The position numbers and the translations under genes were made by a program. From Siphlonurus alternatus (Eukaryota; Arthropoda; Insecta; Ephemeroptera; Siphlonuridae), in assembly GCA_949825025.1 (NCBI GenBank), contig OX463784.1, forward strand, positions 16,744,124 through 16,808,123: DNA of 64,000 bases, read 5' to 3'. A model generated the notes under the pieces. The model was given only the letters and a program-made list of their open reading frames with translations. It had not been told where the DNA came from and ran no database searches. Below are positions 34,834-48,300 of the stretch, piece after piece; position 1 is the stretch's first letter, and every line of letters starts with the position of its first letter.

Positions 34834-37802
34834 TTAATTGGCTGAAGTAGGATCGGGTTGACCTCCAGCAGGCGGGTTTCCATCAGGTGGACCTTCTGGT
34901 AGTGGGTTTGACTGACCTCCTGGAGACTGGTTTGGCTGATCTTCTGAAGACAGTGGGTTTGGATGATCTTCTTCTCCTGGTTCATTACCTACTTCAGTTC
35001 CTGGCTGAGGATTTTGTTGACCTCCTTGAGATTGGTTTTGTTGACCTCCTTGAGATGGGTTTGGTTGACCTCCTGGCTGAGGATTTTGTTGACCTCCTTG
35101 AGATTGGTTTTGTTGACCTCCTTGAGATGGGTTTGATTGATCTGCTTGAGATGGGTTTGGTTGACCTCCTGGCTGAGGATTTTGTTGACCTCCTTGAGAC
35201 TGGTTTTGTTGACCTCCTTGAGATGGGTTTGATTGATCTGCTTGAGATGGGTTTGGTTGACCTCCTGGCTGAGGATTTTGTTGACCTCCTTGAGATTGGT
35301 TTTGTTGACCTCCTTGGGATGGGTTTTGTTGACCTTCTTGAGATGGGTTTGGTTGAACTCCTGGCTGAGGGTTTTGTTGACCTCCTTGAGATTGGTTTTG
35401 TTGACCTTCTTGAGATGGGTTTGATTGATCTGCTTGAGATGGGTTTGGTTGACCTCCTGGCTGAGGATTTTGTTGACCTCCTTGAGACTGGTTTTGTTGA
35501 CCTCCTTGAGATGGGGTTGATTGTTCTGCTTGAGATGGGTTTGGTTGACCTCCTGGCTGAGGATTTTGTTGACCTCCTTGAGACTGGTTTTGTTGACCTT
35601 CTTGAGATGGGTTTAATTGATCTGTTTGAGATGGGTTTGGTTGACCTTCTGGCTGAGGATTTTGTTGACCTCCTTGAGATTGGTTTTGTTGACCTCCTTG
35701 AGATGGGTTTGATTGATCTGCTTGAGATGGGTTTGGTTGACCTTCTGGCTGAGGATTTTGTTGACCTCCTTGAGATTGGTTTTGTTGACCTCTTTGAGAT
35801 GGGTTTTGTTGACCTTCTTGAGATGGGTTTGGTTGACCTCCTGGCTGAGGGTTTTGTTGACCTCCTTGAGATGGGGTTGATTGATCTGCTTGAGATGGGT
35901 TTGGTTGACCTCCTGGCTGAGGGTTTTGTTGACCTCCTTGAGACTGGTTTTGTTGACCTCCTTGAGACTGGTTTTGTTGACCTTCTTGAGATGGGTTTGG
36001 TTGACTTCCTGGCTGAGGATTTTGTTGACCTCCTTGAGACTGGTTTTGTTGACCTCCTTGAGATGGGTTTGATTGATCTGCTTGAGATGGGTTTGGTTGA
36101 CCTTCTGGCTGAGGATTTTGTTGACCTCCTTGAGACTGATTTTGTTGACCTTCTTGAGATGGGTTTGGTTGACCTCCTGGCTGAGGATTTTGTTGACCTC
36201 CTTGAGACTGGTTTTGTTGACCTCCTTGAGATGGGTTTGATTGATCTGCTTGAGATGGGTTTGGTTGACCTCCTGGCTGAGGGTTTTGTTGACCTCCTTG
36301 AGACTGGTTTTGTTGACCTCCTTGAGATGGGTTTGATTGATCTGCTGGAGATGGGTTTGGCTGATCTACTGGAGGCGGATTTGTCTGATCTTTTGGCTCA
36401 TTAGTAGCTTCATTTCTTGGCTTAGAATCTGACTGACCTCTTGGAGGTGAGTTGGGCTGATGTTCTGAAGGCAGTGGGTTTGGCTGATCTTCATCTCCTG
36501 TTTTTCTTCTTACTTTGGTTCCTGGCTGAGGGTCTTGTTGACCTTCAGGGGTTTTTCCTGACTTTGGTGCTGGAGCGGCCAAAATGCTTACAGCACATGC
36601 TGTTATGAGCAGAATTGCTACCTGAAATAATATAACAAGGATGGTGTGAAAATAAATAAACAAGTTGTATTATTAATTATATTGAATCACTGCTTGATGA
36701 AAAACCTTGCTTTACAACTGAATAAATGAAAAATGATACCATCACAGATAAAGCTATACAAGATCACTTTTAACTCAATTCTTAACGATAAACCTCAGTT
36801 ACTTTACAGAGTCAAAAGATTTTTCTGTCAGAAGGAATTGAATAAAATAAATTTTAAAAATTCGTTGATGTTCCAAATTGGTTATGGTTTGAGCAAAATA
36901 AAGGAGACGGTTTTCTCATAACAGCTCCATGCCCTGTTTTTTCAAGGTCCCATTGCTAAATTTTTGTCTCAATTTTCACAAAACTGATTGGACAGATCCA
37001 CTTTAAAATTTGTATTGTAAAATTTGATTGCGAGTTTAAAGTCCCTTGCAAGTCTTATTGATCGAATTCAATTGGACCGACATAAAGATCTCTTAAGTTC
37101 CTATATAATTTGGATATAAAAGGTATTATCATATTTGTTTATTTTATTATAATATTTTTATGCACAAAAGCAGACAAGCTCTAAAAACAGTGTTTAAAGC
37201 GCATAAAAAGTTGATCTATACCGATTATAAGAATTGCAATTATTATATTTTTATATAATAATAATTGTTGCATTATTTAATTTCATAATTAGAAATTAAT
37301 ATACTTAAAATTATGCTTTTATGAATTTTTTCAGATTTTTTGGATTTTTTCAATTTAAAAAAATATATATATTTAAAATATCTGAATTAGGGTGTGGTAC
37401 ACCTGATGGGACAACATTTTGTCGTGCTGTGATATGCTTTTGATAACGTCATGGTTGCTGTGATTGGCTATTGATGACGTCACGGTTGTCCCATCAGGTA
37501 TACCACCTTAATTCAGATATTTTAAATACTTTTTAAAATTAGTTTCCGCACTCCAAAAAATCTGAAAAAATGCAGAAAATCATAATTTTAGGTATATTTT
37601 CTAATTATGAAATAAAAAAATGCAACCATTAGTGTCTATTGGAAGTTTGAACTTGGCCTGTAAAACCTTGTCTTATAAAAATTCATTTTGCAACCATAGC
37701 AAGGAAAAATTTAAAAAAAAATGTAATTGAAAACTTAAAAAAGTAGTATAAAATGATATAAAATAATTATATAAAAATTAATGCAGCACCACTCACTCTC
37801 AT
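34834..37802 (-). CDS. Secreted Gln/Asn/Pro/Ser/Gly octapeptide-repeat protein, 597 residues
   Basis: I do not recognise a named family. Proposed exons: 37802-37797 (ATG AGA) and 36621-34834; spliced length 1794 bp including stop. The start gives MRVAILLITACAVSILAA, a good signal peptide with cleavage near APAP. After a charged region (about residues 20-110) come some 55 tandem octapeptides such as GGQQNQSQ, GGQQNPQP, GGQPNPSQ and ADQSNPSQ. They are coded by a 24 bp unit and often arranged in 96 bp groups of four. A short acidic and Pro-rich end follows. There are no cysteines or membrane segments after the signal. Such Q/N/P/S repeats suit an extracellular matrix, glue, silk-like or mucus-like material (inference). 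The single open exon also reads as a long frame on the other strand, a by-product of the 24 bp repeat. The intron (36622-37796) contains an inverted-repeat element. Confidence 0.75.
34985..36352 (-). repeat. 24 bp coding minisatellite (octapeptide array)
   Basis: Tandem 24 bp units within the second exon of the 597-residue gene, grouped in 96 bp blocks (for example tctgcttgag at 35141 and 35237). Units differ by a few bases and remain in frame throughout, so length changes by whole units would keep the protein open. Confidence 0.9.
37330..37600. mobile_element. ~270 bp palindromic element in the octapeptide-gene intron
   Basis: Arms TTTCAGATTTTTTGG ... CCAAAAAATCTGAAA around a centre in which GGTGTGGTACACCTGATGGG faces CCCATCAGGTATACCACC; the right half carries TGACGTCA. 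It lies wholly inside the single intron of the 34834-37802 gene. Confidence 0.55.
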
Positions 37803-37866
37803 GATCTCCACTTTTCTATGACAGCGTAGTTAAAAAGTTGAGATGGTCTGCCTTTTATTTGCAAAA
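37803..37866 (-). promoter_or_regulatory. Promoter of the octapeptide-repeat protein gene
   Basis: AATAAAAG on the minus strand (37852-37859) sits about 50 bp upstream of the ATG at 37802, in the position of the TATA box of the 69-residue gene. The leaders of the two genes align by eye from this box to the ATG. Confidence 0.45.
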
Positions 37867-38387
37867 CTATCTCTAGATTTATGTACAGAGACACGTACTG
37901 TAGAATCGCATGTCACGCGTTGCCAATTTTAAACAATGCGTATAATATTATTTATGTTTATTTGAATGTGTATGTTTATTTTTTCTTTAACATGTTTATA
38001 AATAATTGTTCTTGTTTTTATAATAAAGTAGCGTCATTGTTTCATATTTTAATATATAAACAACAGTTGTATAGTACAGAATATATCATGATATATGGGG
38101 AAACAATTTATCAAGAAATATAATAGCGAGTTATATTGTTTATATTTTCTGTTTATAGTAAAAATTCACGTTCTTGTTTTATGGGCAAATATCATGTGTG
38201 TAACTCTTTTTCTGTTCAATAATAATATATCAAATACTGTACTTAAAATATATAACGGTTATATTCTTAAACTATTATTTAAATTATTTGCAGAATATAT
38301 TACGCGTATTTCGACCCTTTATGTCTTATATACTGTATAAAAAGATTAAATATTTTTATAGAATTTTAAGAGTATAAAAATAATTAA

Positions 38388-38640
38388 GGGTAAGGTAACA
38401 CGGCCAATGTTAAAAAAAAAAATCCCTCACATGAAAATTATGAAAAAAAATTAAAAAGTTCTCCTCTACATCCCCTATCAGTAGCTACAATATCATTGCA
38501 TGTGTACAAATACAAGCTAGTTTTTTAGTTATTAATTTTTAAAGTTGACTAATTTAACATAGAAGTTCCATTTCTCCATATGTTAAATTAGTCAACTTAA
38601 AAAATTAAAAACTAGCTCGTATTTGTATACCTGATATTTT
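38388..38640. mobile_element. TTAA-flanked MITE, copy 2 (right end lost)
   Basis: Left TTAA plus GGGTAAGGTAACACGG. The interior palindrome around TTGACTAATTTAACAT is shared with 43683-44022. The right arm stops near TACCTGATATTTTAGCT. It lies upstream of the octapeptide gene. Confidence 0.6.
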
Positions 38641-38659
38641 AGCTAAAGGCTGTAAAGGC

Positions 38660-38793
38660 GTGTGATGTTTTTGAGATGGCCAGACAGAGTGCTTTTCTTA
38701 TACCTAGCTCTCCCAAAATTACAAATCCACACTGCTTTATCTCTTGGAAATGTAGCGGAGGCAGTGCTATAAAATCCATGCTGTTCCGAGGTG
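38660..38793. repeat. CTGGACAGCA-type repeat copy (inverted, gene E side)
   Basis: Reverse-oriented copy ending AAAATCCATGCTGTTCCGAGG, with CTCCCAAAATTACAAATCC inside. It lies between the octapeptide gene and gene E; 38800-39383 shows only AT-rich sequence. Confidence 0.5.
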
Positions 38794-39383
38794 ATAATAT
38801 TAATTTCAAATTTTCTATCTATGGTTAATTACTGTTGTTGTATAATAAATACCTTCTTATGATATTTTGTTAATTTTAAAACAGTGTGACAGTAATAAAA
38901 AACTTTATTAATTATGTTTTTTGTGCATCTCGATGTTTTACTTAATTTATTTTATTACACACATATAAATTCAGTATAAAAGAACTGATTAAATTTTAAC
39001 ACTACTTAATAACATAATATGATAAGGGTTTAATCATTAATTGAAAATTGTATTAAAAAAATGCTCTATTTATTTGAACTTTTTTAATTCAACCCTCCAT
39101 TAGATTTAATATTTTCAATAATTTAAATATGAATTATTTAATTATGCAAAAATTCAAGAATGCTATTTTTTAAACTAAATAAAGAGGTAAATTTAGTTAC
39201 TGACTTAAAAATGCTTGAAAAAAAACTTCAGTAAAATTAATTTATCCATTTTATATTTTAATGATTACTACTAGGTGAACTGATTGAAACATTGATATAA
39301 TATATATTTACAAACGTTTACAAAATATAATTTGATTGGTCGAGCGTTGATCACGTGAATAGCTGAACCAATGAACGTTCGTT

Positions 39384-42300
39384 CTAGGGTAGTTCAGGCC
39401 ACCCCAGCTCGTCACATTTTCCCGGAGTGTTGCTGACGATATCACAAACGTAAGATTTCAAACAATCCGTGCTACATCCGCTGTTTAGGGAGCTATCGCC
39501 GAGCTTCACAGCAAAACTGAAAATAGAAAAGTGAAGTTATATCATTTCTGAAATTACATGTATGTTGTATGTGTTTCGACTGGAATTATTGGAGAATTAT
39601 TGTTAATACGGTATAATGCATTTCTTATTTATGGAATTCTATAATGTTATTTAATTATTATTTGTGTAGATACAAAGCCATACAATTTTTTTGTCATAAA
39701 GGTTACTTTCTATTTCTATGCCTGGAGATTACAGGAAAAAATAGCTCGTATTAGGAGTTTTCTGTTCTTGATAGTCTTGTTTAAATATTTTTACATTTTA
39801 TACACCATTAACTTTTTACTGTGTAATCTAATTTTTGTGTGAAGATAACTTATTTTCTTTTTAACCCAATCCTAACATTGCAAGTTTAATGTTTTAAAAT
39901 ATATTTAATTTTTTTTTCAGATGATTTTATTACATAAACGTAATTGCATCATGTATTTTTTATTTTTTGCATGTAATTATTATAGTTTAATATTATTTCA
40001 CGACATTAAAAAAAGATTAATTTGATACCTGAAATATTGGTACTGCAAAGTAGTGTTTGCAGCCATTCTGTATACGAGGGCGTCCATATCTGTGGGTGTC
40101 AGGGAGGGGGTGCCGTAGTCCTGTTTGAAGGAGTAAAGTTTCTGCCAGTTGGGAGGCACGGCAGCACCACCCAGGTTCGCCTCAGTCAGGTTGTAGAACC
40201 AAGATTCGAAGTCAAGGACTTGCTGTAGTAAAAAAAGTGTGTTTTGAAAAATTTGAAATTTTTTGAGAAATTAAAAAAAAAAATTATACTTTTAGCTCTA
40301 TATATACACAATTTGTCGCATCAGAATGCAAATCACTTAACTACAAAAAAATTTGGTGCAATTTTAAACCTTATTTTACTAGAACATAAGGATCAAAGTT
40401 CCATAAAAATTTTGTAGTTACGTGATTTGCATTCTATCTGAGGCGATGAATTGTAATAGTTTATCTTTGTACCATTTTTATTTGCTATAATTACAGTTCC
40501 ATTTACATCAAAATTTCCCCTCATCAATATATAACTCACATAAGAGGAGGCAGGTCCAGCTTCTATGGTGTAAGCCTTGTAGTTGGAGTTAGAGTCACTG
40601 TAGGGAGTACCGCTACCTCCAGAGAAGGCCAGGTTGGTGGGCAGACTTGAGTCATCGAGGTCGTAGTAAATGCTGAAGATGTCATCGTGAGTGTGCCCGA
40701 AGAACTGGGCCGTGATCACGTTCGCAAACCTGGAAGTGAGCATGGTTAAACGTGTGTAGGGTATATGAGGAGGGGAGGCTAATGCCCGTCCAAAAATGTT
40801 GTATTATCGGAGGTTTTCGGTCGCTGAACACTCAATGTGAATGGGATATCCTTTTTCAGCCACCAATGGACAACATACATGAAAAAATTTTATTGCAGAA
40901 ATGAATAGAGGGTACCAAATTATGCTATTCTGAATTCTTTCTGATTTTTTTGAGACCCAGAACTATTTTTAAATAATTATTGAAATTGCGGCCACGCCCC
41001 CTGGAGGCGTCAATAGGCGTCCAGTCTCTATCCTTTTTATTAAGGCTTCAGGGGTGCCAGCTGAAATCAGAGGACTTTCAATAATTATTTAAAAATAGTT
41101 CCAGGTCTCAAAAAAATCTGAAAAAATTCAGAGTAGCATAATTTGGTACCCTCTATTCATTTCTGCAATAAAATTCTTTCATGTATGTTGTCCATTGGGC
41201 AGCGATTTAATGCATTTTGTATAAAGATATATGTATTTTGTTTTTCTGCTCAATAAACATTTATAGTATATTATTATTATAAAAAGCCTCTCCCACCTCC
41301 TTTTTATTTACTAACATTGACGTTGCTGTTATGAGCTCCCCCCCCCCTCCATGCCTGTGAGTAAAAAGACAATGTTTTATGTATAATATGTGTATTTATT
41401 ATGCACATGGGATAAAAACACAAAACACTATTTGTTGTAACATATATAGCGATAAAACATAATTTATTTTTTAACCTATTAGGACTTAATGGATGAACAG
41501 TCTTAAAAGGCTTAACCTGAGAAATTTGGACGAAAAATTCGCTACAACAGATTTTCTTCAAATTAATTTGGTGGACTTACAACAATCGTCAAATTAGCTC
41601 TGAATTTTTTCGGAATTTTTTAACCGTTGGTTTAATTATAATTAATTTATTTCAATGAGAATTTTGTATCCTTCCAATATTAAATTTGTTAATTAGCATT
41701 GCAAAAAAACTATACAACAGATTCTTTTACTTTTTTTTTTACTAAAACCTAATTTTTTAGACTATTTTTCTGAATTGTTTTCATATATTTTGAACCGTGG
41801 CGATGATCGTTTCCTATATGTGATGAGAAATGTGGCAACGTTCTCAAGGACTGATGTCACCACCCCCTCCTAAAAAATTATTCGCATTCCAATTCAAACA
41901 GTGTTGCCACTATAGCCACGCCTCTTGACCTTGACAGACAAATTCTCAGGTTATACCTTAATACTATTTGCAACATTTTTTTTCAATTTTATTAAATGCT
42001 AAAGAAAATATATTATGTATGTATGATATGAATAAATAAATTAATTCTCATGATAGGATGTGAATAGAGATTAAAAAAATACTAAATAATCGAGAACGGT
42101 ATAACAACTTCCACTCTTCGCACTATATGATTTTTTAAACACTCCACGAGTCTATAATCTATATAATACTGTACAGTATATATATGAAAAGAGCTGAATA
42201 TCTAAGAATGCTGGTTCTCTCCAGTACGTAAATCATCCTTTTTTAAAGTAAAGGTTGACCCTGAAAACCACCTTATTACCCTCACTGCCCTCACCTGTCT

Positions 42301-45300
42301 ATAATTTGGCGGTACGCGAGTCTCCAGGGTTTAAAACACCCTCCAGAGTCTCCCGAGAGATGCGACAAAATGTGGACCTTCTGATTGGCTGCCTCGGCTT
42401 GCATTAAAGTCTCTGCCAACCAAACGAGCTGTCCAGCCGGGTCGTAGCTGTCATATATCATCCACCTGTAACCACAGATTTAGTGTCAGGCAATTTTAGT
42501 AATTTTACATAAGTTATAATATTATTTGAAAGTATGATCTGAAAGAAAGAGCGATTTTTTTTAATTACTTTTTTTAAACAAATCACTTAAAATTACCTTA
42601 TAAGAGAGAACAATAATTTATACAACAATTTTAATGTTACATTTGCTTCCTTACCAGTTGTACGAGTAGCAGATGTTGTTATTAAGAGCGATAATTAGCA
42701 GGTCGGGTCTGACGGCGAACGAGTAGTACCCTCCTCGCATCACAGTGTCGTGAATTCCTGGCAGCCACGCCCCCCACGACGTCGCAGCGTGTTGGTACAT
42801 CCACTCTGAAGAGACGTTCGCGGGGATGTCCCAGTCACCAGAAGAGTATCTATATACCAGGCAAATAATAATTGCACTTCAGCGTGTGGTCCTCAGGCTT
42901 TGGAAAACAAACATTGATCCATTGATAAAAAGTAGAGGTGTCCGTCCCGACTGAGGTTTTCCACGGTTTCCTCAGTCTCACCTCAGCGATTGCAGGGACG
43001 CGTAAAATGCAGTGGCCACCATTCTTTCCACCCTTGATCCCTACCCTTTACTCCGCCTCTCGAGCTCCAAGCTCATAGGAGTGTATCCGTGTTAAAAAAA
43101 TATGTTATGATCATTGAATTATTTTTTATTGAAAAAAAAAATGTGGTCCAGTAAAAGTTGTGATTACTATCGAATTCAAGAAGGTTATGGGTATCATAAG
43201 GATAAAGATATAATTTTTTAAATTTGATGCTAAAAATGTCAAAGAGAATTTAATAATTATTTTGAGCACTCTTGAAACATAAATTTATAACTTCAAAATG
43301 TATAAAAAATTAACTTTTCTTATCTATATGGAACATTTTCTTTTCAGAGTACATATTAAACATATTTACGTGCTGAAAATAAAAAAAATAATAATCCTGG
43401 ATGCTAAGTACTGACATAATTGTCATGTTAATAAATCCCAATTTATTAGAAAATGACTCACACGTTGAGGGGGTGCGGTTCGTGGTTGCCGAAGAGTGGC
43501 AACAGCGGCACGTCAGGGAAATTGCTCCTCATCTCGCCGATCACAAGGTCAAAGAGGTCACGGTTACCTTCCAACGTGGTAGCCCACACTCCGTGGTCGA
43601 TGATGTCGCCCGTGAAGATGACGTACTCAACGTTCTGAGAACATCAAGAGTAGGAACAGTTGCCTAGATGTAAGGCGCTGAAGGGTAAGGTTCTAAGGTA
43701 CAATATTAAAAGAAATTCCCCACATGAAAATTATGAAAAAAAATAAAATGTTCTCCTCTACATCCCCTATTAGTAACTAAAATGTCAGGTATACAAATTC
43801 TGGCTAGTTTTTTGGTTCTGAATTTTTAAAGATGACTAATTTAACATGGAGAAATGGAACTTCCATGATAAATTAGTCAAATTTAAAAATTCATACCTTA
43901 AAAACTAGCTTGAATTTGTATACCTGATATTTTAGCTACTGATATGGGATGTAGAGGAGAACATTTTAATTTTTTTTTTCATGTGTGGGTTTTTGTTTAA
44001 CATTGGGTGCATTACCTTACGCTTAACAAAGCCTAAATTTCTGTTTTCTCTACCCCCTTCCGTCAATTATGTATTTATGGAGAGATAAATGGCAATGGAA
44101 GAGTAATATATTTCATATTAAAATTTTTAAATTATTTAAAATAAAAAAAATTATGAAAAAGTGCAAAATAAAAATGCAAGTTTTGGAGTTGAAGTCTCTC
44201 CACATAAAAAAATTTATTTAATAGAGAACATTTTTAAAATTTTCAATTTCTGAGGAATTTAATATTTCAGACAAAAAATATTAATTAATATATTATGATA
44301 TTATGATTCCAACATACATTTCAGGTGTTAATTACAAGTGCAGTGACAAAATTGTAATACAGTATAATGGAAAACTTGCATGAAATTTTTAAGTGATGAC
44401 TATTTAGATAAAAAGAGGAACTCAATTTATGCAAAGTCAATATTTTCAGATTTTTTTAACACTCTAAAAACCATTGCTGCAGAACGATGATAATATACAA
44501 GATTCATAATAAAAATTAAAAAATATATAATATGCTAAAAATTTGGAAAAAAAAATTGACAATACATAACCCAAAGTGCAATAAAACAACGTATTTTATC
44601 CATTAAAAAAAATCAACACTCACGGGGTGCGTTTTCTTGGCCTGCTGCACGAGGTCAAGGTACGAGTGCACGGGCAGGTCGCAGTCTCGGTAGTCCCCCC
44701 AGTAGCCCGCCTCGTCAGTCACGTTTTCTGGCAGCGCCTGGTCGAACCTGCAGCACGTGGGCTCGTCACACGCCGCGTTCCCGCCCACCAGGTAGTTGGG
44801 GTCCACGTGCACGTCCGTGAACTGAAGGACTTGCATCGTCGGAGAACCCTCCTGGTGATACAAAGTTTCTGTTTCAGTTTTTATATAATATGATAATCTT
44901 GATAAAAGTTAAAAAATCACTAAAATTCATGAACTCTGAACTTCATTGCTTAGGAAATTGAAATTTTATTTTCCATTGAAGAAAAAAGAAAGAATGGATT
45001 GAAATTGATTACGTAATTTATTAAATTCAAAATTTTAAAGTCTTCAAAACCGATTGCTCCGCACGCTTGGTTTAACCTTTCAATCACTATAATTTACAGC
45101 TTATAACTGTAGTTTAATTTTGAACAAATTATTTACTATTTACAACCATGTAGGATATCCAAAATCTACGAAGAAAACATATTTACCGTTGGTATCTGCG
45201 GTTGTTGGTACGCAGGTTTGGGTCCCATGAAGCTCAGGTCGAGGGTCCAATCGTACTCAGGATCTCTTAGAGGGCAGTCAGGGTAAAGAGCGAACCCGCA

Positions 45301-48300
45301 GAACTCGTTAGAGGTCACAGGGTCACCCGTGAGGTTCTTTGCCTCGACCAGCCACATGAACATGTCCTGGACACGTTCAAACAAGATTATTGTTGTTTTA
45401 ATAAACGCTCGTCGCCTTTGAAAATTTCCCACTTGCAGCATTGTTATTTGCTCTGTGTTATTTTTACTGGGCACAGTGATTTACATTGGTGATTAAAAAG
45501 ACCGCAAAGGGAAATTTTCCGAGGCGAAAACTGCACAAAAAATACAATAATGCATGTAGAATGTTGTAAACATTTCCTATAGTTGCATTGTTGCTCATTT
45601 GTCATAAAAAATGTAGAAATGTTATAAAACGCAAATATTTTTAATTGTTATATATTATAATCATGCTTAGAGTTAGTTTATCATGCAGACATTTTAAAAG
45701 GCAGCCGTACAGTTAAGTTAATTAACTATTCATTCCAGTAGTATGAAGTTTGAGGCTATTCTGTTTATAATTCAGTTTTAAAATGGAGGCTTTTGCAGTA
45801 AAATTGCTGAAATTTCAACACTGAAATACGAATATAGGAAAGCCAAAACCTTTAAACTTCTGGGGAGAATATGACATCTTACAGCAGGTAATTTAGAAAA
45901 TAAGTTGTATCGTATTTTATAAATTATTATAACGGTCGAGTTAAAACAACGTAAGTCGGTGAAACTGAGTGAAGCATATACAATGCAAGTTGTTTAAAAT
46001 AATAATTTTGAAATATTAAATAAAGTTCATACAAAGCGAGACATGCTCGACATTAACTTAATTAATATAACTTAATAGTATTACAAACATAAAAAATATG
46101 TTCTGTATCTATGGTAAGTGACAACATACAACGTAGGATTTAATTTTAATTCCATTGATTTTGAAAATACATGAGATTCTATTAAAATGAAATATATTTT
46201 TATTATAAATGGATTATCAACCTAAAAAAAAATTATTGCAAAAATGGCTAGAATGCTAGAAGATGCAAAGTTTTGCCATTCTGATTTTTGTTTTTTTCAG
46301 ATTTTTTAGGGGTCGCGCGGGAAGTATTGCTGAAAAGTTTTGCCGAAGTCGGTTTTGAACCCACGCCTCTTTTAGGTCATATCCTCTGATTAAGAGAGGC
46401 GTCAAGTGGTGTCAATTTCTCTGTACTTTAATTTTTTAATAAAAAATTAAAAAATTGTTCCCGGTTTCTAAGATATCTGAAAAAAAAATCAGAGTATAGC
46501 ATAACTTTGCACTTTCTATCCATTTCTGTAATAAAAATTTTTGAGGTCGATTCTCCATTTACATTTCTATGTCAGTATTATGATTTATATCTTATTGTTT
46601 TGTATTAAACTTTTGCTACCAATATCTTGAATATACAAAAGATTATGCCTCTTATACTCTTATACCCAAAATATACGCAAGTTGATGATGACTTAAGATA
46701 AAGTATTGGTACACTTTATCTAGCTACTAGAGCTGCTGTGGCAATCATTTAAGATTATCATTAGGGTACTATTACACAATAGGTTAGCAAGAACAAAGAT
46801 AATAAATATTATTGTAATCATATAATTATTTAAATTATTTTTATTTCTAATAACTGACATAAAAATTATATGTTTTTATAATAATTTTATAGCTTAATTA
46901 AGTGAATCCAGTAGATCTGAATTTTTTTATAATTATTGTATAAGATTAATTATCTCTATAATTAATAGCAATTGAAAATCGTAAAATTTCGATGACGAAA
47001 ATTATTATTATTATGTGATAGATATCATAGACTACTGTTTGGTTGCATTTTTAGTGACTAAATATTTTAATGAATTGAAAATGAAAAGAAGTAGCTATTC
47101 TATACAGGATTTTTTTTTCTCCGCTGCGTCTATATTTCTTTTTGTCAAGTATAATGAATAATTTATGATTTTCAGAAGTAAGCATATATTCCATAATTCA
47201 TACGTGTCATTTTTTTATTGGAGAATTTTTTGTACTATACATTGTTATTACAATACCTTAAGTTAAAAAAAAAACATGAAGAAAAAAATTGTAAGCTCAA
47301 GTTGATATTGATAACATAAATTAATGATCTTATAGTTATAAGTTCATGAGTTCATGCAATACGCCCGGCTCATTTGATCGAATCGTACTTCACAAAACTA
47401 AAGTTCATCCACCTCACAGCAAAGCACGTGCTCTTGACATATTAAAATACTGACAGTGAGTACCAGCGAACGTTGCAAAGAGGGATGGAGGATTTTGTCC
47501 AGATAGTGGGCGGGCAAAAGCATTCACACCTTATAAAATGTGTTTTGTCCTGTGTTTGAATATTGTGGGAGGCAGGGGATTGATCAAAATTGACCCGAGT
47601 TGAAATAAATGTCATATTTTCTTCGTTATTAAACTCTCTTGTTGTCTTTTCTCCTCTTATTTTGCACCATTTTAGAGGAAAAATAGGTGAAAAAGACTAT
47701 ATTACGTATTTTTTCCTCTTCGTGAACATAAATTGTTAGAAATATTGTGTTCATTTCATCCTCACTTTGAGCAAAGAGGAAATAAGATGTATTTTAGAGG
47801 TAAAAAGATTAGGTTTAGACGTGTAAAAGATGAGTTAAAGACGTAATTTTTCAACTAGGGGATGAATATTTTAATGATGACTTATGTTTGATAACATAAT
47901 GCGCTGAGATGACCTTTATAAAATTAACGATTCCTCAAGCCTTTTCTCCGCGTACAGTACAAGTATCAGACATCTCGTGCTGGTGTTACAACTCACGACA
48001 TAGCTCTCGACGGTTCCTCTGCAAATGTTCTCCTTGGCAATACCCGTGGTGACACAGAGGGCCGTGGTCTGGTTCACCAACTGTTCACGAGTGTCGCCAC
48101 GTTCCACCCACCCCAACACCGTGTCGACCACGTTGCTGCAGAGGATGCACGTCAGCTGAGAACATGGATAAAATTACACTCGTGATTTGTTTGTAGGCTA
48201 AAATCTGCGTACGATATTTTTTGTTATACGATTAAATTTTAAATAAATTTCAACTTTCTTCAATTCGTTTATTTAATCACAGGCTGCACAAATACAGCAG

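Noticed and set aside
34887..36404. 505-codon open frame on plus across the octapeptide array
   Set aside because: It is the antisense of the 24 bp repeat, which happens to lack stops. It has no signal peptide or splice context, while the minus strand has a signal peptide and a matching promoter.
34834..36663. Start at MFIYFHTILVILFQ for the octapeptide protein
   Set aside because: These residues fall upstream of a good acceptor (ttatttcag at 36622) and are intronic. The related 69-residue gene has the same arrangement, and an ATG exon with donor lies upstream at 37797-37802.
1817..45537. Evenly repeated hairpins as a CRISPR array
   Set aside because: Copies are kilobases apart, palindromic and of MITE build in a spliced eukaryotic locus; there are no spacers or cas genes.
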